From the NCBI RefSeq assembly GCF_004209755.1, contig NZ_CP035913.1, positions 1,364,001-1,428,000 on the forward strand: a stretch of 64,000 bases of DNA. The letters are read 5' to 3'. Of the stretch, positions 47,078 to 55,923 are shown piece after piece. How positions within the stretch are numbered: position 1 is the stretch's first letter; each line of letters starts with the position of its first letter. The notes below the pieces were generated by a model, which had not been told where the DNA came from, did no database searches, and worked only from the letters and a program-made list of their open reading frames with translations. The position numbers were made by a program, and so were the translations under genes. This stretch comes from Pseudoduganella lutea. GTDB taxonomy: Bacteria; Pseudomonadota; Gammaproteobacteria; Burkholderiales; Burkholderiaceae_D.

Positions 47078-48345
47078 TTCGCACCGCCACAGCGCGTCCG
47101 CAGCGCCTTCAGTGGCACGGCGTCGGCCATCGCGCGCAGGCCCGCGATCGATGGGTGCAGGCCATCGTTGTCGTACTCCTTGCGCAGCCGGTCCGGTGCC
47201 TGCGGGTCGCGCAGCGCCGCGTCGAAGTCGGCCACCGCATCGAACACGCCGGACTTGCGGATCCAGTCGTTCAGCTGCTGGCGGTCGGCCTCGTTGGTGG
47301 CGGCGGGCCGGTAGTAATCGCTGCCGGCATACGGCGTGACGGTGCCGCCGATCACGCAGATGCCATGCGCATGGGCGCGTTCGACGAGTTGCCGGTGCGC
47401 CTGCTGCAGGTCTTCGACCAGCTTGGCCCGCGCAGCCGGGATATCCTCGCCGTTGCGGTGCTGTCCACCCAGGTCGTTCACGCCGATCATCACCACGGCG
47501 TGCGTCACGCCGGCGCGGGCGATCACGTCGCGGTCGAAGCGCGAGGCCAGGTTCGGGCCCAGGCCGTCGCGCAGCATCCTGCCGCCGCCGATGCCCACGT
47601 TGACGACGCCCATCGCCTTGCCGCCCTGCGCGATGCGCCCGGCCAGCACGTCCGGCCAGCGGTCGTTGCCATCCGTCGTGGTGCCATAGCCATCGGTGAT
47701 CGAGTCGCCCACGGCCACCACGGCGCCCACGTCGCGCGGCGCCTGCACTTCCACGTCGGCCAGCATGTACCAGCGGGGGATCTTCTCGACATCGGTCCAG
47801 GCCGCGTCGAGCGTGCGCTGGCCTTTCGCCACGAAGCTGGTCGCGCGCGAACCCGGATGGCCCGTCTGCTTCGATGGCGCGGCGTTGAAGTACAGCGATA
47901 CGGCAATGTCCGCACCGGCCTTGTGGGGCATGGCCACCACGTCGCTGTAGTACTCGGCGCCGGCCGGGATCATCACGGAAGCACGGCCGCCGAACGTCAG
48001 CGCCCTGGCCGATTGCGGCTCGATATCCGGATGGCCGGGTGCCCTGGCCAGGCCGATGCCGGCCGCCTCCACCGTCAGCGGCGTGGTGCCGAACGCATTG
48101 CTGATACGGACCCGCAGCTTCTCGCCGCCCAGGGCCACGTGCGCGACCTGGCGCAGCGTCGCGTCGCGCCAGTGTTCCTGTGCCAGTTCGTTCTGCGGCT
48201 CGGGCGCCATCTGGGCGGCGCCCCACGAGGCGACCCAGTGCCAGTTTTTCGGTGTTTCAGCGGCCGTGGCGGATGCAGCCGCCATCATCGTGGCCACAAG
48301 GGCAGCCATGCCGCGGGCGCGCAGCCCGGTGTGCAGTTGTCGCAT
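47074..48345 (-). CDS. SGNH/GDSL hydrolase, probable acetylxylan esterase
   Basis: A 423-residue exported esterase with a signal peptide of about 28 residues. An N-terminal beta domain (30-190) precedes the SGNH domain: block I VGDSITDGYG (catalytic Ser), block II VGIGGGR (Gly), block III IGVND (Asn) and block V DGLHPS (Asp, His). As first gene of an operon with two xylan-acting hydrolases, de-acetylation of xylan is the likely role; the substrate is inferred. ACGGAGACGAC precedes the ATG. The upstream region holds a GTAGCGCTAC palindrome and a GTTGAATT-type palindrome. Confidence 0.9.
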   Translation of the reverse strand: MRQLHTGLRARGMAALVATMMAAASATAAETPKNWHWVASWGAAQMAPEPQNELAQEHWRDATLRQVAHVALGGEKLRVRISNAFGTTPLTVEAAGIGLARAPGHPDIEPQSARALTFGGRASVMIPAGAEYYSDVVAMPHKAGADIAVSLYFNAAPSKQTGHPGSRATSFVAKGQRTLDAAWTDVEKIPRWYMLADVEVQAPRDVGAVVAVGDSITDGYGTTTDGNDRWPDVLAGRIAQGGKAMGVVNVGIGGGRMLRDGLGPNLASRFDRDVIARAGVTHAVVMIGVNDLGGQHRNGEDIPAARAKLVEDLQQAHRQLVERAHAHGICVIGGTVTPYAGSDYYRPAATNEADRQQLNDWIRKSGVFDAVADFDAALRDPQAPDRLRKEYDNDGLHPSIAGLRAMADAVPLKALRTRCGGAK

Positions 48346-48367
48346 GTCGTCTCCGTTTTTATCGCGC

Positions 48368-48384
48368 GTTGAATTGAATTCAAC
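48368..48384. promoter_or_regulatory. Palindrome GTTGAATTGAATTCAAC in the divergent promoter
   Basis: Two perfect eight-base arms around a central G, 23 bases upstream of the SGNH start. It differs from the xyl-box, so a second regulator may act here. Confidence 0.5.
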
Positions 48385-48426
48385 GTAGTTTGCGTGCGTT
48401 TTTATGCTTGCTGCTCAGGGCGGATG

Positions 48427-48440
48427 TTGTAGCGCTACCG
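48427..48440. promoter_or_regulatory. Xyl-box-like operator upstream of the SGNH operon
   Basis: Contains the perfect ten-base palindrome GTAGCGCTAC. On the minus strand it reads CGGTAGCGCTACAA, agreeing with the left two thirds of TGGTAGCGCTAACA. It is about 85 bases upstream of the SGNH gene. Confidence 0.65.
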
Positions 48441-48513
48441 CCGCCATTCTTTTTGCCAATCTTTACAGTGCCGATCTGTTGACTTGCCACGTTAATTCGC
48501 GCAAACTGCAAAA

Positions 48514-48527
48514 TGTTAGCGCTATTC
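48514..48527. promoter_or_regulatory. Xyl-box-like operator just upstream of gudD
   Basis: TGTTAGCGCTATTC matches 11 of 14 bases of TGTTAGCGCTACCA, the reverse complement of the xyl-box. It ends 16 bases before the start codon, where a bound repressor would block the Weimberg operon. Confidence 0.68.
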
Positions 48528-48543
48528 ATTTTAGGTTAAGCCG

Positions 48544-49956
48544 ATGGTACAGGCAACATATAATAACGAGACGAATGCAGGCTCCAAAACACCCGTGATC
48601 ACGGCGATGCAGGTGATTCCGGTGGCCGGCCACGACAGCATGCTGTTCAACCTGTGCGGTGCGCACGGCCCGTATTTCCTGCGCACGCTCGTGCTGCTGA
48701 CCGATAGCGCGGGCAATACCGGCATGGGCGAAGTGCCGGGCGGCGCCGGCATCACGAAGGCGCTGGAAAACGCGATCCCGCGCGTCGTGGGCACGCAGAT
48801 CGGCCGCTTCAACCGCACCCTGAACGCGGTGCGCGAAGGCATCGCCGGCAAAGCCAGCGGCCCGCAGACGCTGCAGCACCAGGTCACGTCGGCTGCCGAG
48901 GCGGCCGTGCTGAAGCAGCCCCATGAAATCAACCTGCGCCTCGAGAACGTCGTCACGGCGATCGAGGCCGCGCTGCTCGACTTGCTCGGCCAGCACCTCG
49001 GCGTGCCCGTCTGCGAACTGCTCGGCAGCGGCCAGCAGCGCGACAAGGTGCCGATGCTGGCCTACCTGTTCTATATCGGCGACCGCACGCGCACCGACCT
49101 GCCCTATCTCGAAGGCCCGGCCGGAAAGGACGACTGGTACTCGTTGCGCCACCGGGAAGCCATCACGCCGCAAGCCATCGTCGAACAGGCCGAGGCCACC
49201 GTGGCCCGCTACGGCTTCCGCGACTTCAAGCTGAAAGGCGGCGTGATGCGCGGCGAGGAGGAAATGGCCGCCGTCACCGCCATCAAGAAGCGCTTCCCCG
49301 ATGCGCGCGTGACGCTCGATCCCAACGGCGCCTGGTCGCTGGACGAGGCGATCCGCCTGTGCCGCAACCAGGGCCACGTGCTGGCTTATGCCGAAGACCC
49401 ATGCGGTCCCGAAAACGGTTACTCGGGCCGCGAGACCATGGCCGAGTTCAAGCGCGCCACCGGGCTGCCCACCGCCACGAACATGATCGCCACCGACTGG
49501 CGGCAGATGGCGCATTCGCACCTGCTGGGCGCCGTGGACATCCCGCTGGCCGACCCGCACTTCTGGACGATGCAGGGTTCCGTGCGCCTGGCCCAGCTGT
49601 GCCAGGAATGGGGCATGACATGGGGCTCGCATTCGAACAATCACTTCGACGTGTCGCTGGCAATGTTCACGCACGCGGCGGCCGCCGCGCCGGGCCGCAT
49701 CACGGCGATCGACACGCACTGGATCTGGCAGGAGGGGCAGGAGCGCCTGACCCGCGAACCGCTGCAGATCATCGGCGGCGAAGTGGCCGTGCCCGATCGC
49801 CCCGGCCTGGGCATCGAACCGGACCTGGATCGTATCGCCGCCGCGCATGCTCTGTACCTGAAGGTGGGCACCGGCGCGCGCGACGATGCGATGGCCATGC
49901 AGTATTTGATTCCCGGATGGACCTATTCGCCGAAGCTGCCCAGCCTGGGCCGCTGA
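48544..49956 (+). CDS. gudD: Glucarate dehydratase (enolase superfamily)
   Basis: A 470-residue enolase-superfamily enzyme close to GudD: KxK catalytic motif in FRDFKLKGG, metal ligands in TLDPNGAW and YAEDPCG, and the diagnostic [15 protein letters not shown] and [16 protein letters not shown] with the catalytic His. It dehydrates D-glucarate to 5-keto-4-deoxyglucarate, which another dehydratase (not in this window) converts to 2-oxoglutarate semialdehyde, the product of the xylose genes that follow. It is the first gene of this operon and sits right behind a xyl-box-like operator. About 20 extra N-terminal residues are unconserved. Confidence 0.9.
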   Translation: MVQATYNNETNAGSKTPVITAMQVIPVAGHDSMLFNLCGAHGPYFLRTLVLLTDSAGNTGMGEVPGGAGITKALENAIPRVVGTQIGRFNRTLNAVREGIAGKASGPQTLQHQVTSAAEAAVLKQPHEINLRLENVVTAIEAALLDLLGQHLGVPVCELLGSGQQRDKVPMLAYLFYIGDRTRTDLPYLEGPAGKDDWYSLRHREAITPQAIVEQAEATVARYGFRDFKLKGGVMRGEEEMAAVTAIKKRFPDARVTLDPNGAWSLDEAIRLCRNQGHVLAYAEDPCGPENGYSGRETMAEFKRATGLPTATNMIATDWRQMAHSHLLGAVDIPLADPHFWTMQGSVRLAQLCQEWGMTWGSHSNNHFDVSLAMFTHAAAAAPGRITAIDTHWIWQEGQERLTREPLQIIGGEVAVPDRPGLGIEPDLDRIAAAHALYLKVGTGARDDAMAMQYLIPGWTYSPKLPSLGR

Positions 49957-49999
49957 CTCGCCCCGGATCCATCCATAACCAGAACAAGAGGAGACTCAT

Positions 50000-51207
50000 A
50001 TGAAGGAAGCGCCAGCCCTGTCCTTGTTGCCTGCCGATCTGCCGCAGGCTTTGCTCGTAGGCCGCGTATGGCGGAGCGGTAACGTCGACGGCCCCGCCGT
50101 CGTGGCCGTCCGTAACGGCGAAGTGTTCGACATCACGCACCATGTGTCGACGGTCTCCGAATTGCTGGAACGCGATGACCTCGTGGCCATCGTGCGCTCG
50201 GCGCCGGGCGAATCGCTGGGCCGCGCCGAAACACTGATCGAGAATGCGCTGTCGGCCAACCCGGCGGCGGACATCCCCCGCCTGCTGGCCCCGAACGACC
50301 TGCAGGCCATCAAGGCCTGCGGCGTGACGTTCGCCGTCAGCCTGCTGGAACGCGTGATCGAGGAACAGGCCAACGGCGACCCTGCGCGCGCCGAACAGCT
50401 GCGCGGCGAGCTGCTGGCATCGATCGGTGCCGACCTCTCCAGCATCAAGCCCGGTTCGCCGCAGGCGGAACAGCTCAAGAAGGAATTCATCAGCCGCGGC
50501 GCCTGGTCGCAGTACATGGAAGTGGGCATCGGCCCCTACGCCGAAGTGTTCTCGAAGTCCCAGCCGATGTCGGCGGTGGGCTTCGGCGCCGACGTGGGCC
50601 TGCACCCGGAATCGAAGTGGAACAACCCGGAACCGGAAATCGTGCTGGCCGTGACGAGCCAGGGCAAGCCGGTCGGCGCCACGCTGGGCAACGACGTGAA
50701 CCTGCGCGACATCGAAGGCCGCAGCGCCCTGCTGCTCGGCAAGGCCAAGGACAATAACGGTTCCACCGCGATCGGCCCGTTCATCCGCCTGTTCGACGAC
50801 AAGTACTCGCTCGACACCGTGCGCAATGCCGAAGTGCGCCTGACCATCGAAGGCGTGGACGACGACTTCGTGCTCGACGGCGTGAGCCTGATGAAGCAGA
50901 TCAGCCGCGATCCGCTCGACCTGATCGGCCAGACCTGCGGCGCGCACCACCAGTACCCGGACGGCTTCATGCTGTTCCTCGGTACCATGTTCTCCCCCAT
51001 CAAGGACCGCGACGCCAAGGGCGGCGGGTTCACGCACCACAAGGGCGACCGCGTCACCATCGCGAGCCCGGCGCTGGGGCCCTTGTCAACCACGTCCACC
51101 GCAGCGATGAAATCGCGCCATGGACGTTCGGCGTTCGCGCCCTGTACAACAACCTGGCACGCCGCGGCTTGCTGGCAAATGTAACTGCAGCAACTGGAGA
51201 AAAATGA
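50000..51207 (+). CDS. xylX: 2-keto-3-deoxy-D-xylonate dehydratase (FAH family), frameshifted near the 3' end
   Basis: A FAH-superfamily enzyme of the Weimberg pathway, converting 2-keto-3-deoxyxylonate to 2-oxoglutarate semialdehyde. The core shows MEVGIGPYAEVFSKSQPM, NNPEPEIVLAV (metal Glu pair) and LGNDVNLRDIEGRSALLLGK. After codon 359 (CTG at 51074-51076) the frame as given ends in an unrelated tail with a stop at 51184. Adding one G to the run 51076-51079 restores GALVNHVHRSDEIAPWTFG and then YNNLARRGLL, with a stop at 51205-51207 that overlaps the xylB start region. So the natural gene very probably runs to 51207. ATG 50000 follows AAGAGGAGACTC. Confidence 0.88.
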
Positions 51208-52001
51208 TGGCTGGCGAAAGAGTGCAACCGTTTGAATATGCCACCTATCCGGATCTGAAGAACAAGCGTGTCGTCGTCACCGGCGGCGGCACGGGCATCG
51301 GCGCGGGCATCGTGGATGCCTACGTCAGGCAGGGTTCGCAGGTGGTGTTCCTGGATATCGCCGATGAACCGTCGCAGCAACTGGCGGCCAGCTACCCGCA
51401 GGCGCCCCACCAGCCGCGCTTCCTGCACTGCGACATGACGAATCTTGAAGAGCTCAAGAAAACGTTTGCAGAGATCGAGCGCGACGGACCCGTCGACATC
51501 CTGATCAACAACGCGGCGAACGACCATCGCCACGCCGTGGCCGACGTGACGCCGCAGTACTGGGACGACAGCCTGGCCGTGAACCTGCGCCACCAGTTCT
51601 TCTGCGCACAGGCCGTGGCGCCGGGCATGAAGCGCAATGGCGGCGGCGTGATCCTGAACTTCGGTTCGATCTCGTGGTACCTGGCCCTGCCGCAGCTGAC
51701 GCTGTACATGACCGCGAAGGCGGCCATCGAAGGCCTGACGCGAGGCCTGGCCCGCGACCTGGGCAACGACGGCATCCGTGTCAACACCGTGATCCCCGGC
51801 TCCGTCAAGACGCCGAAGCAGATGGCCCTGTGGTACACGCCGGAAGGCGAAGCGCAGATCATGGCTTCGCAACTGCTGAAGGAGCGCATCGAGCCGGAAG
51901 ACGTGGCGGCGCTGACGCTGTTCCTGTCGTCGAACCAGGCATCGCGCTGCACCGGCCGCGATTACTTCGTCGACGCCGGCTGGTACGGGGACGGCAAATG
52001 A
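51207..52001 (+). CDS. xylB: D-xylose 1-dehydrogenase (SDR, Caulobacter XylB type)
   Basis: 264 residues. Oxidises D-xylose to xylonolactone with NAD, the first Weimberg step, in the cytoplasm. SDR marks are VTGGGTGIGAG, the Asp of VFLDIAD (NAD preference), NNAAND, NFGSISWYL and the Tyr-Lys pair in LYMTAKAAIEG. The stretches AVNLRHQFFCAQAVAPGMK and VKTPKQMALWYTPEGEAQI closely resemble Caulobacter XylB. ATG 51204 (one codon earlier) is an alternative; both follow GGAGAAA. The frame upstream of 51204 is a shadow that corresponds to the xylX out-of-frame tail. Confidence 0.93.
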   Translation: MAGERVQPFEYATYPDLKNKRVVVTGGGTGIGAGIVDAYVRQGSQVVFLDIADEPSQQLAASYPQAPHQPRFLHCDMTNLEELKKTFAEIERDGPVDILINNAANDHRHAVADVTPQYWDDSLAVNLRHQFFCAQAVAPGMKRNGGGVILNFGSISWYLALPQLTLYMTAKAAIEGLTRGLARDLGNDGIRVNTVIPGSVKTPKQMALWYTPEGEAQIMASQLLKERIEPEDVAALTLFLSSNQASRCTGRDYFVDAGWYGDGK

Positions 52002-52870
52002 CGACGACACCCCAGTGCATCTGGCCGCTGGCCGCCACGCTGGGCGAAGGTCCGGTCTGGCACCCGGTGGAGCAGATGCTGTACTTCGTCGACATCAAGG
52101 GGCACAAGCTGCACCGCTGCGACGCGCAGGGTGAGCACCGCCAGACGTGGGACATGCCCGACGAGACCGGCTTCGCCCTGCCCGCGCAGGCGGGCGGCTT
52201 CGTCTGCGGCCTGGCCGGCAAGCTGGTGCACTTCGATCCCGCGACCGGCGAGTTCACGTCCGTCACGCAATTCGAAGCGGACCGCCCCGGCAACCGCCTG
52301 AACGACGGCCACGTCGCGCACGACGGCGCCGTGTGGTTCGGCTCGATGGACAATGCCGAGGCGGCGGCCAGCGGCGCGCTGTACCGCTATGACGGCACCG
52401 CCCTCACGCAGCACGACGACGGCATCATCATCACCAACGGCCCGGCGTTTTCCCCGGACCGCCAGACCTTCTACCACACCGACACGTTTGGCAAGACCGT
52501 GTACGCGTTCGACGTGACCGCCGACGGTACACTGGCCAACAAGCGCGTGTTCGCCACGATCGAGGCGCCGGGCTGGCCGGACGGTTCCGCCGTCGACAGC
52601 GCCGGCAACGTATGGGTCGCTGTCTTCCGCGGCGCCCGCGTGCTGTGCTATTCGCCCGCCGGCGAACTGCTGCAGACCATCGCCTTCCCGGTGCCGAACA
52701 TCACGAAGATCGCCTTCGGCGGTCCGGACCTGAAAACCGCCTTCGCCACGACCGCCACGAAAGGCCTCACCGACGAGGAACGTGCCGTCGCCCCGCTCGC
52801 GGGCGGCGTGTTCGCGTTCCCGGTCGACGTGCCGGGCCTGCCGCAGCACATGATTGGATTTATCAAATGA
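51998..52870 (+). CDS. xylC: Xylonolactonase, SMP-30/gluconolactonase family
   Basis: A 290-residue six-bladed propeller hydrolase opening xylono-lactone to xylonate. SMP-30 motifs are LGEGPVWHP with the metal-binding Glu at the N-terminus, GNRLNDGHVAHDGAVWFGSMD, IIITNGPAFSPD and PDGSAVDSAGNVWVAVF. It overlaps xylB and xylD by four bases each (ATGA junctions), so the three proteins are translated as a coupled set. Confidence 0.93.
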   Translation: MTTTPQCIWPLAATLGEGPVWHPVEQMLYFVDIKGHKLHRCDAQGEHRQTWDMPDETGFALPAQAGGFVCGLAGKLVHFDPATGEFTSVTQFEADRPGNRLNDGHVAHDGAVWFGSMDNAEAAASGALYRYDGTALTQHDDGIIITNGPAFSPDRQTFYHTDTFGKTVYAFDVTADGTLANKRVFATIEAPGWPDGSAVDSAGNVWVAVFRGARVLCYSPAGELLQTIAFPVPNITKIAFGGPDLKTAFATTATKGLTDEERAVAPLAGGVFAFPVDVPGLPQHMIGFIK

Positions 52871-54633
52871 CCCGCCGTTACCGTTCCCAGGACTGGTTCG
52901 ACAACCCCGACCACATCGACATGACCGCGCTGTACCTCGAGCGCTTCATGAACTACGGGATCACTCCCGACGAGCTGCGCAGCGGCAAGCCGATCATCGG
53001 CATCGCCCAGTCGGGCAGCGACATCAGCCCGTGCAACCGCATCCACCTGGACCTGGCCAAGCGCGTGCGCGACGGCATCCGCGATGCGGGCGGCATTCCG
53101 ATGGAATTCCCGCTGCACCCGATCTTTGAAAACTGCCGCCGCCCCACCGCCGCGATCGACCGCAACCTGGCCTACATGGGCCTCGTGGAGATCCTGCACG
53201 GCTACCCGATCGATGCCGTGGTGCTGACGACCGGCTGCGACAAGACGACACCATCGCAACTGATGGCGGCCGCCACGCTGGACCTGCCGGCCATCGTGCT
53301 GTCCGGCGGCCCGATGCTGGACGGCTGGCTCGACGGTGAACTGGTCGGTTCCGGCGCGGCGATCTGGAAAGGCCGCCGCCGCCTGGCCGCCGGCGAAATC
53401 GACAACGAGAAATTCCTCGAGATCGCCGCCGCGTCCGCGCCATCGGCCGGCCACTGCAACACGATGGGCACGGCGTCGACGATGAATGCCATCGCCGAAG
53501 CGCTGGGCATGTCGCTGACCGGCTGCTCGGCCATTCCCGCACCGTACCGCGAACGTGGCCAGATGGCCTACGAGACCGGCCGGCGCATCGTGGCGCTGGC
53601 CGAGCAGGACGTCCGCCCCTCGTCGATCCTGACGCGTGAAGCGTTCCTCGATGCGATCGTCACCAATGCGGCGATCGGCGGTTCCACCAACGCGCAGCAG
53701 CACATCATGGCGATGGCCCGCCACGCCGGCGTGGAAATCCACACGGAAGACTGGATGAAGTACGGCCACGACGTGCCGCTGCTGCTGAACATGCAGCCTT
53801 CGGGCAAGTACCTCGGCGAGCGCTTCCACCGCGCGGGCGGCGTGCCCGCCGTGATGTGGGAACTGGAGCAGAACGGCCTGCTGCGCTCCGACCGCGCCAC
53901 CGTCACCGGCAAGACCATGAAGGAAAACCTGGTCGGCAAGGAGACGAACGATCGCGAGATGATCTGGCCGTTCGCGGCGCCGCTGAAGGAAAAGGCGGGC
54001 TTCTTCGTCCTGTCCGGCAACCTGTTCGACTTCGCGATCATGAAGACGTCCGTGATCTCGGACGAATTCCGCGCACGCTACCTGAGCCGCCCCGGCAGCG
54101 AAGGCGTGTTCGAAGCCCGCGCCATCGTGTTCGACGGTTCGGACGACTACCACAAGCGCATCAACGATCCGGCGCTGGACATCGACGAAGACTGCATCCT
54201 GGTCATTCGCGGCGCCGGCCCGATCGGCTGGCCCGGCTCGGCCGAAGTCGTCAACATGCAACCGCCCGATGCGCTGATCAAGCGTGGCGTGAAGAACCTG
54301 CCCACGCTGGGCGACGGCCGCCAGTCCGGCACGTCCGACAGCCCGTCGATCCTGAACGCGTCGCCGGAATCGGCGGTGGGCGGTGGCCTGGCCTGGATCC
54401 GCACGGGCGACACCGTGCGCGTCGACCTGAACAACGGCACCGCGAACATGCTCGTCGACGAGGCGGAGATCGAACGGCGCAAGGGCGATGGCATCCCGGC
54501 CTTCCCGGCCAGCCAGACGCCATGGCAGCAGATCTACCGCTCCACCGTGGGGCAGATGCAATCGGGCGCCTGCATGGAACTGGCGCTGGAGTACCGCAAT
54601 TTGCGCGACGTGGTGCCGCGGCATAACCACTGA
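52867..54633 (+). CDS. xylD: D-xylonate dehydratase (IlvD/EDD family)
   Basis: 588 residues. An iron-sulfur dehydratase turning D-xylonate into 2-keto-3-deoxyxylonate. The three cluster cysteines are in SGSDISPCNRIH, TTGCDKTTPSQ and SAGHCNTMGTAS; later motifs are GGSTNAQQHI and GRQSGTSDSPSILN. The N-terminus RYRSQDWFDNPDHIDMTALYLERF is that of sugar-acid rather than branched-chain-acid dehydratases. It is the last gene of the operon and is followed by large palindromes that could end transcription. Confidence 0.94.
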   Translation: MTRRYRSQDWFDNPDHIDMTALYLERFMNYGITPDELRSGKPIIGIAQSGSDISPCNRIHLDLAKRVRDGIRDAGGIPMEFPLHPIFENCRRPTAAIDRNLAYMGLVEILHGYPIDAVVLTTGCDKTTPSQLMAAATLDLPAIVLSGGPMLDGWLDGELVGSGAAIWKGRRRLAAGEIDNEKFLEIAAASAPSAGHCNTMGTASTMNAIAEALGMSLTGCSAIPAPYRERGQMAYETGRRIVALAEQDVRPSSILTREAFLDAIVTNAAIGGSTNAQQHIMAMARHAGVEIHTEDWMKYGHDVPLLLNMQPSGKYLGERFHRAGGVPAVMWELEQNGLLRSDRATVTGKTMKENLVGKETNDREMIWPFAAPLKEKAGFFVLSGNLFDFAIMKTSVISDEFRARYLSRPGSEGVFEARAIVFDGSDDYHKRINDPALDIDEDCILVIRGAGPIGWPGSAEVVNMQPPDALIKRGVKNLPTLGDGRQSGTSDSPSILNASPESAVGGGLAWIRTGDTVRVDLNNGTANMLVDEAEIERRKGDGIPAFPASQTPWQQIYRSTVGQMQSGACMELALEYRNLRDVVPRHNH

Positions 54634-54664
54634 CCACGGGTTTGACGGCGCGAGGTTGATCCGC

Positions 54665-54797
54665 TGGTGTCTGACACTTTTTCCGGGCGCATTATCCGGA
54701 AAAGGTGTCGGACACCGGTTTTCTTCAGCGATCGCCGACTACGGCCGGGAAAACCGGTGTCTGACACTTTTTCGCGAGCGAAAAAGTGTCAGACACC
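54665..54797. repeat. Two large GGTGTCNGACACC-family palindromes
   Basis: Copy one (54665-54717) has arms GGTGTCTGACACTTTTTCC and an inverse with two differences around CGCATTAT. Copy two (54756-54797) is a perfect 20-pair hairpin with a two-base loop; its left arm is GGTGTCTGACACTTTTTCGC. They share the core of the element at 36.95-37.05 kb. The intervening and flanking sequence up to xylF holds no gene. They can serve as terminators between xylD and xylF. Confidence 0.85.
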
Positions 54798-54918
54798 ATT
54801 GAATCGGCGCCTTTGCGCCAGTTGCAAACGAATTCGAGCACGATGAGTTAAACAAGCACCTTTAACGATCCAAGATAACAACAACAGGCCACAGGCCACC
54901 CATCTTAGGAGACACACC

Positions 54919-55917
54919 ATGAAGTTGAAGATCGCCATCGCGAGCGCCCTGCTCGCCCTTACCTCCACCGCCGCCCTGGCGGATGCGAAAAACCCGAAAA
55001 TCGGCTTCTGCATCGACGACCTGCGCCTCGAGCGCTGGACGCGCGACCGCGATTACTTCGTCAAGGAAGCGGAGCGTCTCGGCGCCAAGGTGTACGTGCA
55101 ATCGGCCGATGCCAGCGAACAGCGCCAGATCTCGCAGATCGAGAACCTCATCTCGCGCGGCGTGGACGTGCTCGTGATCGTGCCCTACAACGCCACGGTG
55201 CTGAACAACGCGATCCGCGAGGCGAAGAAGGCCAAGATCAAGGTGGTGTCGTACGACCGCCTGATCCTGAACTCCGACGTGGATGCCTACATCTCGTTCG
55301 ACAACCAGAAAGTGGGCGAACTGCAGGCCGAGGCGATCAAGGCGATCAAGCCGAAGGGCAACTACTACCTGCTGGGTGGCGCGCCGACCGACAACAACGC
55401 CAAGATGCTGCGCGAGGGCCAGCTGAAGGTGCTGCAGCCGCTGATCGACAAGGGTGACATCAAGGTCGTGGGCAAGCAGTGGGTCAAGGACTGGAGCGCT
55501 TCCGAGGCGATGTCGATCGTCGAGAATGCGCTGACCGCCAACAACAACAAGATCGACGCCATCGTGGCCTCGAACGACGCCACGGCCGGCGGCGCGATCC
55601 AGGCGCTGACGTCGCAGAAGCTGCAGGGCAAGGTGCCGGTCTCCGGCCAGGATGCCGATCTCGCCGCGGTGAAGCGCGTGATCGCCGGCACACAGGCAAT
55701 GACCGTCTACAAGCCGCTGAAGCTGATCGCCACCGAGGCGGCCAAGCTCTCCGTGCAACTGGTGCGCAACGAGAAGCCCGGCTTCAACTCGCAGTACAAC
55801 AATGGCGCCAAGCAGGTGCCCACGCTGCTGCTGAAACCCATCCCGCTGACGAAGGCCAATGTGCAGGTACTGGCCGAGGACGGGTTCTATACGAAGGCCC
55901 AACTGACCGCCAATTAA
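54919..55917 (+). CDS. xylF: D-xylose ABC transporter substrate-binding protein
   Basis: 332 residues with a Sec signal peptide (1-21, ending ALA). A periplasmic sugar-binding protein of the ribose/xylose class: IGFCIDDLRLERWTRDRDYF, VLVIVPYNATVLNNAI and IVASNDATAGGAIQAL line the sugar pocket, as in E. coli XylF. It delivers xylose to XylGH. TAGGAGACACACC precedes the ATG. It is first of a transporter operon xylF-xylG-xylH-GH3 that starts 285 bases after xylD. Confidence 0.95.
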   Translation: MKLKIAIASALLALTSTAALADAKNPKIGFCIDDLRLERWTRDRDYFVKEAERLGAKVYVQSADASEQRQISQIENLISRGVDVLVIVPYNATVLNNAIREAKKAKIKVVSYDRLILNSDVDAYISFDNQKVGELQAEAIKAIKPKGNYYLLGGAPTDNNAKMLREGQLKVLQPLIDKGDIKVVGKQWVKDWSASEAMSIVENALTANNNKIDAIVASNDATAGGAIQALTSQKLQGKVPVSGQDADLAAVKRVIAGTQAMTVYKPLKLIATEAAKLSVQLVRNEKPGFNSQYNNGAKQVPTLLLKPIPLTKANVQVLAEDGFYTKAQLTAN

Positions 55918-55923
55918 GACCGC

